Shown: piece by piece, positions 1-6,328 of the stretch
Layout of the letters: every line of letters begins with the position of its first letter
Position numbering within the stretch: position 1 is the stretch's first letter
From: an uncultured Oscillospiraceae bacterium
Lineage (GTDB): Bacteria; Bacillota; Clostridia; Oscillospirales; Oscillospiraceae
NCBI GenBank assembly: GCA_910579725.1
Contig: CAJTUD010000015.1
Coordinates: 1 to 44,090, forward strand
Reading direction: 5' to 3'
DNA: 44,090 nt
The notes under the pieces: generated by a model
What the model was told of the DNA's origin: nothing
Database searches by the model: none
The model's input: only the letters and a program-made list of their open reading frames with translations
Position numbers and translations under genes: made by a program

Positions 1-1
1 A

Positions 2-43
2 CTGCTGGCGGCCAAAATATTTGGCCGGATCTGGAAACGGTGA
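2..43 (+). CDS. spmA: SpmA, C-terminal end only
   Basis: Partial: only the last 13 codons and a TGA stop are in the window, in a frame ending LLAAKIFGRIWKR. The identity rests mainly on position: it ends 12 bases before spmB, and in Clostridia and Bacilli spmA lies directly upstream of spmB in one operon. SpmA is a membrane protein needed for dehydration of the spore core. A ribosome binding site for spmB (GGGGGAGGA) follows the stop immediately. Confidence 0.6.
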   Translation: MLAAKIFGRIWKR

Positions 44-55
44 GGGGGAGGACAG

Positions 56-571
56 ATGGACTATTCCGCGTATCTGGTGCCGCTGCTGCTGGCTTTCACC
101 GCCGTCTTCGGCCTGTGGAAACGGGTGAACGTCTACGATGCGCTGTCCCTGGGCGCCAAGGAGGGGCTGGACGTCCTGCTGGGCATCCTGCCCAATCTGG
201 TGGGGCTGATGACGGCGGTATATATGCTGCGGGCTTCGGGGCTCACGGATCTGCTGGGAGGACTGCTGGCCCCAGTGCTGGCGGGACTGGGCATCCCACC
301 GGAGACGGCGGCGCTGCTGCTCATCCGGCCCGTCAGCGGCAGCGGAGCCTTGGCCATCGGCAGCGAGCTCATGGCCGCCCATGGGCCGGATTCCTATGTA
401 GGCCGGGTGGTCGCGGTGATGCTGGGCAGTACGGAAACCACTTTTTACACCATCGCCGTTTACTTTGGCTCCGCCGGCATTCGCAGAACCCGTTACGCCA
501 TTCCCGCCGCTCTGATTGCTGACCTGGCGGGTTTCATGGCCGCTGCCTTTGCGGTGAGAGTTCTTTTTTGA
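56..571 (+). CDS. spmB: Spore maturation protein B
   Basis: 171-residue polytopic membrane protein of the nucleoside-recognition/Gate family. SpmB acts with SpmA late in sporulation and is needed for normal dehydration of the spore core and hence heat resistance; the transported molecule is not known. Visible support: an N-terminal hydrophobic helix (about residues 5-22), the segment VLLGILPNLVGLMTAVYMLR, the RPVSGSGAL motif typical of SpmB, then GSTETTFYTIAVYFG and a final hydrophobic helix. Length is normal for the family. The ATG follows GGGGGAGGACAG closely. It is the last gene of the spmAB pair; no convincing intrinsic terminator is visible before the tRNA-Gln promoter at 715. Confidence 0.93.
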   Translation: MDYSAYLVPLLLAFTAVFGLWKRVNVYDALSLGAKEGLDVLLGILPNLVGLMTAVYMLRASGLTDLLGGLLAPVLAGLGIPPETAALLLIRPVSGSGALAIGSELMAAHGPDSYVGRVVAVMLGSTETTFYTIAVYFGSAGIRRTRYAIPAALIADLAGFMAAAFAVRVLF

Positions 572-714
572 GAGGGCGATGCGGCGCTGCGAGACGCTTG
601 CGCGTGTGTTCCACCGAAAGGTGCCGATTTCAGCCGCCTGCTTTTTTCTTCACCCCTTGTCTGATATCCATTGTACTCCTGCAAATCTTTAAAGAGAACT
701 TTTAAAATTTCCTC

Positions 715-742
715 TTGACAAATCTGGAGAAATGTGTATAAT
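715..742 (+). promoter_or_regulatory. Promoter of tRNA-Gln
   Basis: Perfect -35 TTGACA (715-720) and -10 TATAAT (737-742) with a 16-bp spacer, 21 bases before the tRNA. The tRNA-Pro gene at 37343 has the same arrangement (TTGACA, 16 bp, TATAATAGA), suggesting a common stable-RNA promoter type. Confidence 0.85.
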
Positions 743-763
743 AGAATTGTTCGTTATAAATGT

Positions 764-837
764 AGCGGGATTGTGTAAAGGTAGCACAGCGGACTCTGAC
801 TCCGTATGTGAGGGTTCGAATCCTTCTCCCGCTGCCA
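764..837 (+). tRNA. tRNA-Gln (anticodon CTG)
   Basis: Cloverleaf visible by eye. Acceptor AGCGGGA (764-770) pairs with TCCCGCT (827-833), followed by discriminator G and an encoded CCA. The anticodon stem GCGGA/TCCGT encloses the loop CTCTGAC, giving anticodon CUG (reads CAG). The T-loop GGTTCGAATCC is present. It is a single gene with its own promoter and terminator. Confidence 0.95.
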
Positions 838-844
838 TGGAAAA

Positions 845-876
845 AGCCTTGTGCCCAGTTGGTACAAGGCTTTTTT
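845..876 (+). terminator. Intrinsic terminator of tRNA-Gln
   Basis: GCCTTGT pairs with ACAAGGC around a short loop, followed by a run of six T, starting 8 bases after the tRNA CCA end. Confidence 0.88.
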
Positions 877-972
877 GCTTATTCTGTCCAGTTATGATCA
901 TATCCGCGCTTAAAATACCCAATAAATTCTCGGAGTGTAACACATTCTCCAAATCCGCTGCGGCATAAGCAA

Positions 973-1048
973 TATCCTGTCTTGAGAAAGAACGCTAGTA
1001 GACGGCGGCAGACACTTCCGTCCTCTTTCTTTGTTCCGAGACAGGATA
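973..1048. repeat. Nested three-step inverted repeat, possible structured RNA
   Basis: The gene-free stretch 877-1416 contains this structure and the tRNA-Leu trailer. Three nested perfect stems are visible: outer TATCCTGTCT (973-982) with AGACAGGATA (1039-1048), middle AGAAAGA (985-991) with TCTTTCT (1024-1030), inner GACGG (1001-1005) with CCGTC (1018-1022). The internal loops are asymmetric: 2 against 8 nt and 9 against 1 nt. No start codon with a ribosome binding site and no T-run follow it. It matches no RNA family I recognise; it could also be a small non-autonomous repeat. Confidence 0.5.
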
Positions 1049-1292
1049 ATTCGCCCAATCTCCCGGCCCAGCAACTTCCTTGTCCAGTTTATTTGTTGAT
1101 AATAGAGATACCCATTCCATTTTGACTTCGCGCCTTTTCTAAATCAGCTTTAATTTGTTAAAGTTTAGCAAAGCAATTATGGCATATTATAGAGAACCAC
1201 CGGCATAAATAGACGGTTCTCAACAACGTCCTGTGTTGATAAAAAAGATGCAGCCACCTCAGAAGCACCAGCCATCAGGACTGTACTCAAAA

Positions 1293-1338
1293 CCAACTCG
1301 AAGCCCAGCGCAGCGGGTTCGAGTTGGAAAGGAGGAGC
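1293..1338 (-). repeat. 46-nt tRNA-trailer repeat, copy 1 (downstream of tRNA-Leu)
   Basis: Read on the minus strand this segment is identical over all 46 bases to 37495-37540, which lies downstream of tRNA-Pro on the plus strand. Its core is a hairpin, CCAACTCGAA pairing with TTCGAGTTGG around a GC-rich middle, preceded by GCTCCTCCTTT. Both copies lie 75-80 bases 3' of a tRNA and in the same orientation as that tRNA. Confidence 0.85.
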
Positions 1339-1357
1339 AAAGGAGCAGAACGCAGTT

Positions 1358-1391
1358 TCAAGGCGGCCCCAAAAGGGACCGCCTTGAAACG
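1358..1391 (-). terminator. Hairpin between tRNA-Leu and its trailer repeat
   Basis: On the minus strand TTTCAAGGCGGTCCC pairs with GGGGCCGCCTTGAAA around a TTTT-containing loop. It lies between the tRNA-Leu 3' end and the 46-nt repeat, where tRNA-Pro also has a hairpin. There is no long T-run, so it may be an RNA-processing stem rather than an efficient terminator. Confidence 0.5.
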
Positions 1392-1416
1392 GAGTGGAGC
1401 GGATTTCGCTCCGACG

Positions 1417-1503
1417 TGGTGCCGGTGACCGGACTCGAACCGGTACGCTGTCGCCAGCGGTGGATTTTGAGTCCACTACGTCTACCAATTCCATCACACC
1501 GGC
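1417..1503 (-). tRNA. tRNA-Leu (anticodon CAA)
   Basis: 87-nt class II tRNA on the minus strand. Acceptor GCCGGTG (1503-1497) pairs with CACCGGC (1427-1421), then discriminator A and an encoded CCA (1419-1417). The anticodon stem GTGGA/TCCAC holds the loop CTCAAAA, giving anticodon CAA (reads UUG). A long variable arm precedes the T-arm CCGGTTCGAGTCCGG. Nearby open frames are byproducts of this RNA. Confidence 0.95.
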
Positions 1504-1516
1504 AAAAGTCTGGTCC

Positions 1517-1545
1517 AGTATAACATACTATTTTACCGAATGCAA
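1517..1545 (-). promoter_or_regulatory. Promoter of tRNA-Leu
   Basis: On the minus strand: -35 TTGCAT (1545-1540), 17-bp spacer, -10 TATACT (1522-1517), about 13 bases before the tRNA 5' end. Confidence 0.7.
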
Positions 1546-1609
1546 TAGGCAAACAAGAGAAAACCACGGTAATTGAATGCGGAGACCAACTATAAGCAGC
1601 AGGCGGGCA

Positions 1610-1638
1610 TTGCACGATGGGGATGCCTGTGATAAAAT
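1610..1638 (+). promoter_or_regulatory. Promoter of the TfoX-like gene
   Basis: TTGCAC (1610-1615), 17-bp spacer, TAAAAT (1633-1638), ending 37 bases before the start codon at 1676. Confidence 0.6.
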
Positions 1639-1675
1639 CAGTATGGAAGCGCTTTGATTTAGGGGAGGACAAAAC

Positions 1676-1933
1676 ATGTCGGATCTGAGGTCTATGCCCA
1701 ATATTGGGAAGGAAATGGCCCAAAAGCTCTCGTCTGTTGGGATTGATTCCGCTGAAAAGCTTACCGCAGCGGGCGCCAAGCAGGCATTTTCCAAATTGAA
1801 GGCGGAATATCCGGGGATCTGTCTGGTGCATCTGTACGCATTGGAGGGGGCGATTGAAAACGTCATGTTCAACTGCCTTACGGAGGAAACCAAGCGGGAG
1901 CTGAAGGAATTCAGCGATTTTTGGAAAAACTGA
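1676..1933 (+). CDS. TfoX C-terminal-domain protein
   Basis: 85-residue protein matching the stand-alone TfoX_C family, a helix-hairpin-helix-like fold. The N-terminal LRSMPNIGKEMAQKLSSVGI and the following ELT-like segment fit the usual NIGP-type hairpin in which a glycine turn joins two helices. TfoX/Sxy proteins regulate competence in gammaproteobacteria, but single-domain Firmicute forms have no established role, so no function is inferred. The start has a good site (GGGGAGGA, 8 bases upstream). The gene ends 22 bases before the MerR-type promoter at 1955 and appears to be its own unit. Confidence 0.8.
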   Translation: MSDLRSMPNIGKEMAQKLSSVGIDSAEKLTAAGAKQAFSKLKAEYPGICLVHLYALEGAIENVMFNCLTEETKRELKEFSDFWKN

Positions 1934-1954
1934 AGAGGAAATCTGAAAAAACAC

Positions 1955-1985
1955 TTGACTTTCCACCAGGTGGAAGGGATATGAT
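1955..1985 (+). promoter_or_regulatory. MerR-type promoter/operator of the YhfC-like gene
   Basis: TTGACT (1955-1960) and TATGAT (1980-1985) are separated by 19 bp, the overlong spacer typical of MerR-activated promoters. The spacer carries the dyad TTCCACC/GGTGGAA. Promoter and dyad match those in front of the merR gene at 2885. Confidence 0.82.
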
Positions 1986-2033
1986 CCCATTAGAAAGCAG
2001 GCCGGAAAACGGCCGGAATGGGAGGACGGCAAT

Positions 2034-2783
2034 ATGTCAATCGGAACAATCGGGGCGATGGTATTTGTTGGCATTGCGACCGTTGCGCTGCCGCTGGGGA
2101 TCATGGCTTTTCTGCGGAGGAGAGGTGGATCGTGGAGGGCCTTCCTGGCAGGCGCGGGGACCTTTGTACTCTTCGCGCTGGTTCTGGAACCGGTGCTGCA
2201 CAGCCTGATTCTGCGCTCCGAAACCGGAGCGGTGATTCAGGGAAATATCCTGCTCTACGGCCTGTACGGCGGTCTGATGGCGGGCTTGTTTGAGGAAACA
2301 GGCCGTTTTCTGGCGTTTCGGTTTATGCTGCGGAAGCAGAAGGCTGGGATTACGGCTCTCAGCTATGGCATGGGCCACGGCGGTGTGGAAGCGTTTTTGC
2401 TGGTGGGATTGACCATGATGTCAAATCTGGCGCTGGGGCTGGCCTATACGGGGGGAGACGCACTGTCCCCGGAAATGGCCGCGGCAGCGGAAGCCCTGGT
2501 TTCCACCCCGGCAGGAATGTTTCTTTGGGCCGGATTTGAACGCGTTTCTGCCATAATGCTGCACATGGCAAACTCTGTTCTGGTCTTTGCCGCCGTCACT
2601 ACCAGCCGGCGCTGGCTGTTTCCCGCGGCAATTCTGACCCATACGGCAGTCAATTTCGCTGCGGTGGTATCCGCCGCATTTCTGCCGGTGGCGGCAACGG
2701 AGGGAATCGTATTTCTGATTTCGGCGGCTGCGGCGGCCTGGGCGGCAGGAATTTATAAGACCCTGTCTGTTGCGGAAGCATGA
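2034..2783 (+). CDS. YhfC-family glutamic-type intramembrane protease
   Basis: 249-residue protein with about seven hydrophobic helices, resembling the YhfC/PrsW-CPBP relatives of intramembrane glutamic proteases. The key segment is GLFEETGR (residues 85-91): E87, E88 and R91 match the EExxR motif. A second conserved block GHGGVEA (114-120) and a late THTAVN segment supply candidate metal or catalytic histidines and glutamate. The substrate is unknown; related proteins are implicated in membrane-protein cleavage and envelope stress. The ATG follows GGGAGGACGG. Its promoter has the same MerR-type layout and dyad as that of the MerR operon 100 bases downstream, so control by that regulator is likely. 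A short CTGCC/GGCAG hairpin after the stop lacks a T-run. Confidence 0.8.
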   Translation: MSIGTIGAMVFVGIATVALPLGIMAFLRRRGGSWRAFLAGAGTFVLFALVLEPVLHSLILRSETGAVIQGNILLYGLYGGLMAGLFEETGRFLAFRFMLRKQKAGITALSYGMGHGGVEAFLLVGLTMMSNLALGLAYTGGDALSPEMAAAAEALVSTPAGMFLWAGFERVSAIMLHMANSVLVFAAVTTSRRWLFPAAILTHTAVNFAAVVSAAFLPVAATEGIVFLISAAAAAWAAGIYKTLSVAEA

Positions 2784-2884
2784 CTGCCTCTGCTTTGGCA
2801 GAAAACAGCTTGAAAGATGTACGCTGTCGTGCCACCGTGAGCGCCAGTCAAAATCTTAAATTACATCCAAGGATACAAAATTTC

Positions 2885-2915
2885 TTGACCTTTCCCCAGG
2901 TGGAAGGTATATAAT
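2885..2915 (+). promoter_or_regulatory. MerR-type autoregulated promoter/operator
   Basis: TTGACC (2885-2890) and TATAAT (2910-2915) with a 19-bp spacer containing TTTCCCCAGGTGGAA, nearly the same dyad as at 1961-1975. The merR start codon lies 25 bases downstream. Confidence 0.85.
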
Positions 2916-2938
2916 AACCTGGAAAAGAGGGAAAATCA

Positions 2939-3589
2939 ATGAAGATCAACGAGGTGGAGGCCCTGGTGGGCATTACAAAAAAGAATATTCGCTTTTATGA
3001 AGAGAAGGGGCTTCTCTCCCCCAGCCGCAACAGCGAAAACGGCTATCGGGATTATGGCGAGCCGGAAGTGGCCGTGTTGCGGCGGATCAAGCTGATGCGG
3101 AAATTGGGAGTTCCCATTGAGGAAATCCGCCGGATGCAGGCAGGAGCCCAGACGGTAGGAGACGGCATGCGGAGACATCTGATCACCTTGGAGCGGGAAC
3201 GGCAAAATCTGGAGGAATCGGTCCGGCTATGTGAACTGCTCAAGGAGCGTCCGGAGCCGCTGGGGGAGCTGGACGCGGAAAGCGTACTGGCGGAGATGGA
3301 AAAGCTGGAGCAGTCCGGCACTACTTTTCAGAACAAGCAGCGCCAGGATATACGCATCCGATATGTGGCGCCCATTGTAATTTCAACCGTATTGGTGGCG
3401 GTATTGGCGGTGACGATGGGACTGATGATCTGGGGATACGCCCAAAACCCCGTCAATGCGCCGCCTTTGGCGGTAATCCTGATCGTGGCGGCCATGCCGG
3501 GACTGATGATCTGTGGAATTCTGTTCGCCCTGTTCCAGAGGATTGCGGAAATCGGGAAAGGAGAAATTGACGATGCAAAAAAATACTAA
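2939..3589 (+). CDS. MerR-family regulator with C-terminal membrane domain
   Basis: 216 residues. The N-terminus (1-70) is a MerR winged helix: MKINEVEALVGITKKNIRFY, then EEKGLLSPSR, NGYRDYG and GVPIEEIRRM. A dimerising coiled coil follows (about 75-125). Instead of a ligand-binding loop the protein has two hydrophobic helices (about 143-166 and 176-199) and a charged tail, RIAEIGKGEIDDAKKY, so it is predicted to sit in the membrane. That tail recurs in the next two genes. The start has an AGAGGG site, and the promoter shows the 19-bp spacing and dyad expected for autoregulation. The stop overlaps the next gene by 17 bases. The signal is unknown; a membrane or envelope cue is an inference from the anchor. 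Confidence 0.88.
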   Translation: MKINEVEALVGITKKNIRFYEEKGLLSPSRNSENGYRDYGEPEVAVLRRIKLMRKLGVPIEEIRRMQAGAQTVGDGMRRHLITLERERQNLEESVRLCELLKERPEPLGELDAESVLAEMEKLEQSGTTFQNKQRQDIRIRYVAPIVISTVLVAVLAVTMGLMIWGYAQNPVNAPPLAVILIVAAMPGLMICGILFALFQRIAEIGKGEIDDAKKY

Positions 3590-3827
3590 GAAGAAAATTG
3601 CGCCTGTTGTGATAGCGGTGCTGGTGGTAATTTATGTGGGACCGCTGGTGGCAATGGTGGCCTATGCCGCCGGATTGCTGGGAGCACAGGGAGGATGGGG
3701 CGTACTGCCTTTCCTGCTGCTGTACGCCGGCGCGGGCGGCGCGATCATCGCGGGCGTGCTCTATGCCACGGCCCAGCGGCTCAGGGAGATCGACGGAGGG
3801 GAAGAGGATGAAGCCAGCCAGTATTGA
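3573..3827 (+). CDS. Small two-helix membrane protein of the MerR operon (A)
   Basis: 84 residues, family not recognised. A lysine-rich start (MQKNTKKK) is followed by two hydrophobic helices (about 9-34 and 43-66) and the tail RLREIDGGEEDEASQY. That tail closely matches the ends of the preceding MerR protein and the next gene product, so the three probably share a common membrane domain. The ATG at 3573 was chosen because AAAGGAG lies 12 bases upstream; an in-frame start at 3513 would place most of the N-terminus inside merR without a binding site. It overlaps merR by 17 bases, so translation is probably coupled. Confidence 0.75.
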   Translation: MQKNTKKKIAPVVIAVLVVIYVGPLVAMVAYAAGLLGAQGGWGVLPFLLLYAGAGGAIIAGVLYATAQRLREIDGGEEDEASQY

Positions 3828-4071
3828 CAGTCGGGCCCGGCGGCGGAAAAACGCCATTCTGGGGGCGCTGTCCGCCACGCTGCTGCGGCTGACGTCGGTG
3901 GTAATCCTGCTATGGCTGCGAAGCAGCTGGGAGCCGAAGGCGTTTATGGCTAAGCTGCTGCTGGTTTTAGCGGTGTTGGGTATAGGGAGCATTCCCTTTA
4001 TCTGGATAAGCTTAAAAACAAGATTAAAAGAGATTCAAGGAGGAGAAGAAGATGCTGCTGCTCAATATTGA
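3808..4071 (+). CDS. Small two-helix membrane protein of the MerR operon (B)
   Basis: 87 residues, family not recognised. A basic N-terminus (SRARRRKN) precedes two hydrophobic helices (about 16-37 and 46-69) and the tail RLKEIQGGEEDAAAQY, nearly the same as that of the previous protein. The chosen ATG follows GGAGGGGAAGAGG, which itself encodes the acidic tail of gene A; the genes overlap by 20 bases. The next gene begins inside this one in the same way. This overlap chain suggests one co-translated unit, perhaps a membrane complex with the MerR protein (inference). Confidence 0.72.
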   Translation: MKPASIDSRARRRKNAILGALSATLLRLTSVVILLWLRSSWEPKAFMAKLLLVLAVLGIGSIPFIWISLKTRLKEIQGGEEDAAAQY

Positions 4072-4363
4072 CCATGTGCCCGGAAGGGAAATCGAGGCAC
4101 TGAGCATTGTGAAAGGCACCGTTGTACAGTCAAAAAACTTTGGCAAGGATTTCATGGCGGGGATGAAGACGCTGGTAGGCGGAGAGATTACCGGCTACAC
4201 GGAAATGCTTATTGAGGCCCGCCAGATTGCCACCAAGCGTATGGTGGACGAAGCTACGGCCTTGGGCGCCGACGCCATCGTGAACGTTCGCTACGGCTCG
4301 TCCTCCGTAATGCAGGGAGCCGCTGAGGTGATTGCCTACGGTACGGCGGTGAAGCTGCGGTAA
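4052..4363 (+). CDS. YbjQ/UPF0145-family protein
   Basis: 103 residues matching the YbjQ (UPF0145, DUF74) family along its whole length: a strand with VKGTVVQSKNFGKDF, then GGEITGYTEMLIEARQIA, a long helix with RMVDEATALGADAIVNVRY, and a C-terminal strand VIAYGTAVKL. Family members form ring-shaped oligomers and have been described as putative heavy-metal-binding proteins; their function is not established. The ATG overlaps the previous stop and has AAGGAGGAGAAG in front. It is the last gene of the MerR operon, followed by a strong terminator. Confidence 0.88.
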   Translation: MLLLNIDHVPGREIEALSIVKGTVVQSKNFGKDFMAGMKTLVGGEITGYTEMLIEARQIATKRMVDEATALGADAIVNVRYGSSSVMQGAAEVIAYGTAVKLR

Positions 4364-4380
4364 GAATTGGGAAAACATAG

Positions 4381-4421
4381 GGAGAGGGCGCGGCCGTATG
4401 CCGCGCCCTCTCCGTGTTTTT
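4381..4421. terminator. Bidirectional intrinsic terminator
   Basis: A perfect 14-bp stem, GGAGAGGGCGCGGC with GCCGCGCCCTCTCC around a 5-nt loop, followed by GTGTTTTT on the plus strand. On the minus strand it is followed by CTATGTTTT, so it probably also ends the convergent gntR transcript. Confidence 0.92.
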
Positions 4422-4466
4422 ATCAGCCGGGCAAAAATGGACATGTGGCCGGCACGACGAAGTCCC

Positions 4467-5171
4467 TCAGTCCTGATTGCAGAAGTTACTGACCATCATT
4501 GCCAGAGCCTGAATCTGCTTATCCTGTAATATGCTTCTGAGCGCAGTCTCACTGTTTTTCAAATGCAGTCGAAGCAGACGGATACACTCGTCCTGTTCAT
4601 GGTGCAAAATGGCGGATAGAATGGCATCATGCTCCTTTACCGAAGCTTCCAGCCGGTTAGGCGAGGCAAGATTTAGCCACCTTGCCCGCTGCATTTGCAG
4701 CCGCATCCGGCCCAGCAGTTCACAGATCCGTGGGCTGCCGGAATATTCAGCCAGCTTACTGTGAAACAGATCGTCATACATATAGTGATTCATGGAAGTA
4801 TCCTGCTGTGCAAAGGAGGACAGCTGTCGGTGAATTTCTATCATTTCATTTTCCCGCTCTGCCGACAGCCAGCCCCCAGCGGAAATCAGCAATATAGACT
4901 CAGATTCCAGTGCGCTTCGGATATGCAAAATGTCGACAACATCATTGATGCTCAGAGGAGAGACGATCATGGTTCCCTGATCATTGAGCTGCACCAATCC
5001 GTCCATTTGCAGCAGAAGAATCGCCTCCCGAATTGGAGCGCGGCTCATATCCAGCTCTTTTGCCAGAGAATTATCGGAAATCTGCGTACCGGGTGCCAGG
5101 GAGTAGGAAATAATCCGGTCACGAATATGCTGATAGGCAATAGTAACCTGTGAATTGCTTTTTCTTCGCAT
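4467..5171 (-). CDS. GntR-family regulator, FCD (FadR-like) subfamily
   Basis: 234 residues. The N-terminal winged helix (about 8-70) contains IRDRIISYSLAPGTQISDNS, ELDMSRAPIREAI and LLQMDGLVQLN. The all-helical FCD domain (about 80-225) contains the expected ligand or metal positions: an aspartate before HIRSALE, D-x3-H in DDLFHSKLAE, EHDAIL and RLHLKN. FCD regulators usually bind small organic acids and repress nearby catabolic genes. The gene is divergent from the cluster starting at 5547, so it is the likely local regulator. ATG 5171 is preferred over an in-frame GTG at 5183 because AGGTG lies 9 bases before the ATG. Confidence 0.88.
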   Translation of the reverse strand: MRRKSNSQVTIAYQHIRDRIISYSLAPGTQISDNSLAKELDMSRAPIREAILLLQMDGLVQLNDQGTMIVSPLSINDVVDILHIRSALESESILLISAGGWLSAERENEMIEIHRQLSSFAQQDTSMNHYMYDDLFHSKLAEYSGSPRICELLGRMRLQMQRARWLNLASPNRLEASVKEHDAILSAILHHEQDECIRLLRLHLKNSETALRSILQDKQIQALAMMVSNFCNQD

Positions 5172-5243
5172 ACTGCTCTGCACCTGCTTTTTTATAAAAT
5201 AGAATCATTGAGCGGCAATCTTGCACCCTGGGCAACTATGCGA

Positions 5244-5273
5244 ATTATATAACAATAGTCCCCTTTCTGTCAA
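5244..5273 (-). promoter_or_regulatory. Promoter of the GntR gene
   Basis: On the minus strand: perfect TTGACA (5273-5268), 18-bp spacer, perfect TATAAT (5249-5244), about 73 bases before the start codon. Confidence 0.75.
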
Positions 5274-5318
5274 GAATCGCTTCCGTAGAATTGCGGTAAA
5301 GTCAAATTGCCTCTTCAT

Positions 5319-5347
5319 AACCGCATGCCTTGGCGCTGCGGTTTTTT
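5319..5347 (+). terminator. Terminator-like hairpin in the gntR-SDR intergenic region
   Basis: AACCGCA (5319-5325) pairs with TGCGGTT (5337-5343) and a run of T continues to 5347. No gene ends here on the plus strand. An upstream copy, TGCGGT at 5292-5297, could pair with the same ACCGCA and prevent the terminator from forming, so this may be an attenuator. The 363-base gap 5184-5546 otherwise holds two promoters and a candidate operator. Confidence 0.5.
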
Positions 5348-5367
5348 CTTCATCATTTTTTCAGGAT

Positions 5368-5388
5368 TTGGTCAAACTACCAATTGGT
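5368..5388. promoter_or_regulatory. Candidate GntR/FCD operator
   Basis: TTGGT (5368-5372), six bases, ACCAA (5379-5383), then TTGGT (5384-5388), so TTGGT half-sites flank and abut ACCAA. FadR-type regulators bind TNGTNNNACNA-like dyads, which this resembles. It lies about 60 bases upstream of the SDR promoter. The assignment to this regulator is inferred. Confidence 0.4.
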
Positions 5389-5449
5389 TTTTCTGGTTGT
5401 TTTATCAATGTGTACAAAGAATTTGCAAAAAATCTGTCGACAAAAACAA

Positions 5450-5478
5450 TTGAAATATGTAGACGTATGTGCTAGAAT
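5450..5478 (+). promoter_or_regulatory. Promoter of the SDR-led catabolic cluster
   Basis: TTGAAA (5450-5455), 17-bp spacer, TAGAAT (5473-5478), with an extended -10 TGC directly in front. The start codon is 68 bases downstream. Confidence 0.65.
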
Positions 5479-5546
5479 GCAAAAAAGGATATTTCCGAGC
5501 GATATCTATTAAATACGCAGCAAAGGGACAAAGGTGGGGACATTTT

Positions 5547-6317
5547 ATGAAAAATTTTAAAGATGTTTTTTCTCTGGAGGGTAAAACAGCACTGATTGTA
5601 GGAAGCGGAGGTCTGGGTCTGCCGATTGCTCAGGCGCTGATGGAAAATGGGGCAGATGTCATCGTCGCTGACCTCAAAGCTCCGGCGGATGAATTTCAGT
5701 CGCTCTGCGCCGCGGAGGGCCGCAAGTATTTCTTTGTCGAGGTAAATCTGCTCGATGAGGCCAGCGTGGTGAATATGGTAGCCCAGGCAAAGGAAAAAAC
5801 CGGACGTATTGATATTCTGGTCAATGCTGCTGGCGTCAATAAGCTGCAAAAGGCAGAGAATTATGAAGCTGCGGCGTGGGATTTCGTACTGGGAATCAAT
5901 TTGCGAGGTGTATATCTGGTAACGCGGGAGGTAGGGCGGATTATGATTGAGCAGCAGTATGGACGGATCCTGTCCATTTCCTCGGTAAAATCTCTGATCG
6001 GTACCGGGCAGGACTACACGGCCTACTGCGCTTCCAAGGGAGCCGTGAACATGTATACCCGGCAGATCGCCTGCGAATGGGGCAAATATGGTATCACAGC
6101 CAACGCCATTGCTCCGACCTTCACCCGCACGCCCATCAATTCCTTTCAGCTGGATGATCCGGACTTTTACAATGCGCTGGTCAACCGGATTCCCCGGGGC
6201 CGGATCTGCAAGACCCAGGATCTGGGCTGTGCAGCCGTATTTCTGTGCAGCGACGCGGCGGAATTTATCAGCGGTCAGATTCTGTGCGTGGACGGCGGTT
6301 TGACCGCCATGCAGTAA
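5547..6317 (+). CDS. Short-chain dehydrogenase/reductase (gluconate 5-dehydrogenase-like)
   Basis: 256-residue classical SDR. Features in order: the nucleotide-binding glycine motif GSGGLGLPIA (19-28), an acidic residue in VADLKAP suggesting NAD preference, the NAAG motif (93-96), the catalytic serine in SISSVKS (about 145), Y160-CAS-K164, and a late IAPTFTRTP loop. SDRs of this type oxidise or reduce secondary hydroxyls, often C5 or C3 of sugar acids; the actual substrate is unknown. The ATG at 5547 follows AAGGTGGGGA and aligns with other family N-termini; an in-frame extension to 5469 lacks a ribosome binding site. First gene of the cluster, followed by the TIM-barrel gene after 11 bases. 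Confidence 0.88.
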   Translation: MKNFKDVFSLEGKTALIVGSGGLGLPIAQALMENGADVIVADLKAPADEFQSLCAAEGRKYFFVEVNLLDEASVVNMVAQAKEKTGRIDILVNAAGVNKLQKAENYEAAAWDFVLGINLRGVYLVTREVGRIMIEQQYGRILSISSVKSLIGTGQDYTAYCASKGAVNMYTRQIACEWGKYGITANAIAPTFTRTPINSFQLDDPDFYNALVNRIPRGRICKTQDLGCAAVFLCSDAAEFISGQILCVDGGLTAMQ

Positions 6318-6328
6318 GGAGCGCACCT

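Noticed and set aside
689..952. Minus-strand open frame across tRNA-Gln
   Set aside because: It overlaps a clear tRNA gene, its promoter and its terminator.
1177..1497. Open frame over tRNA-Leu with the peptide PPFQLEPAALGFEL, repeated in a frame at 37273-37554
   Set aside because: The shared peptide is only a translation of the 46-nt tRNA-trailer repeat; both frames include tRNA sequence and have no ribosome site. The DNA repeat is reported instead.
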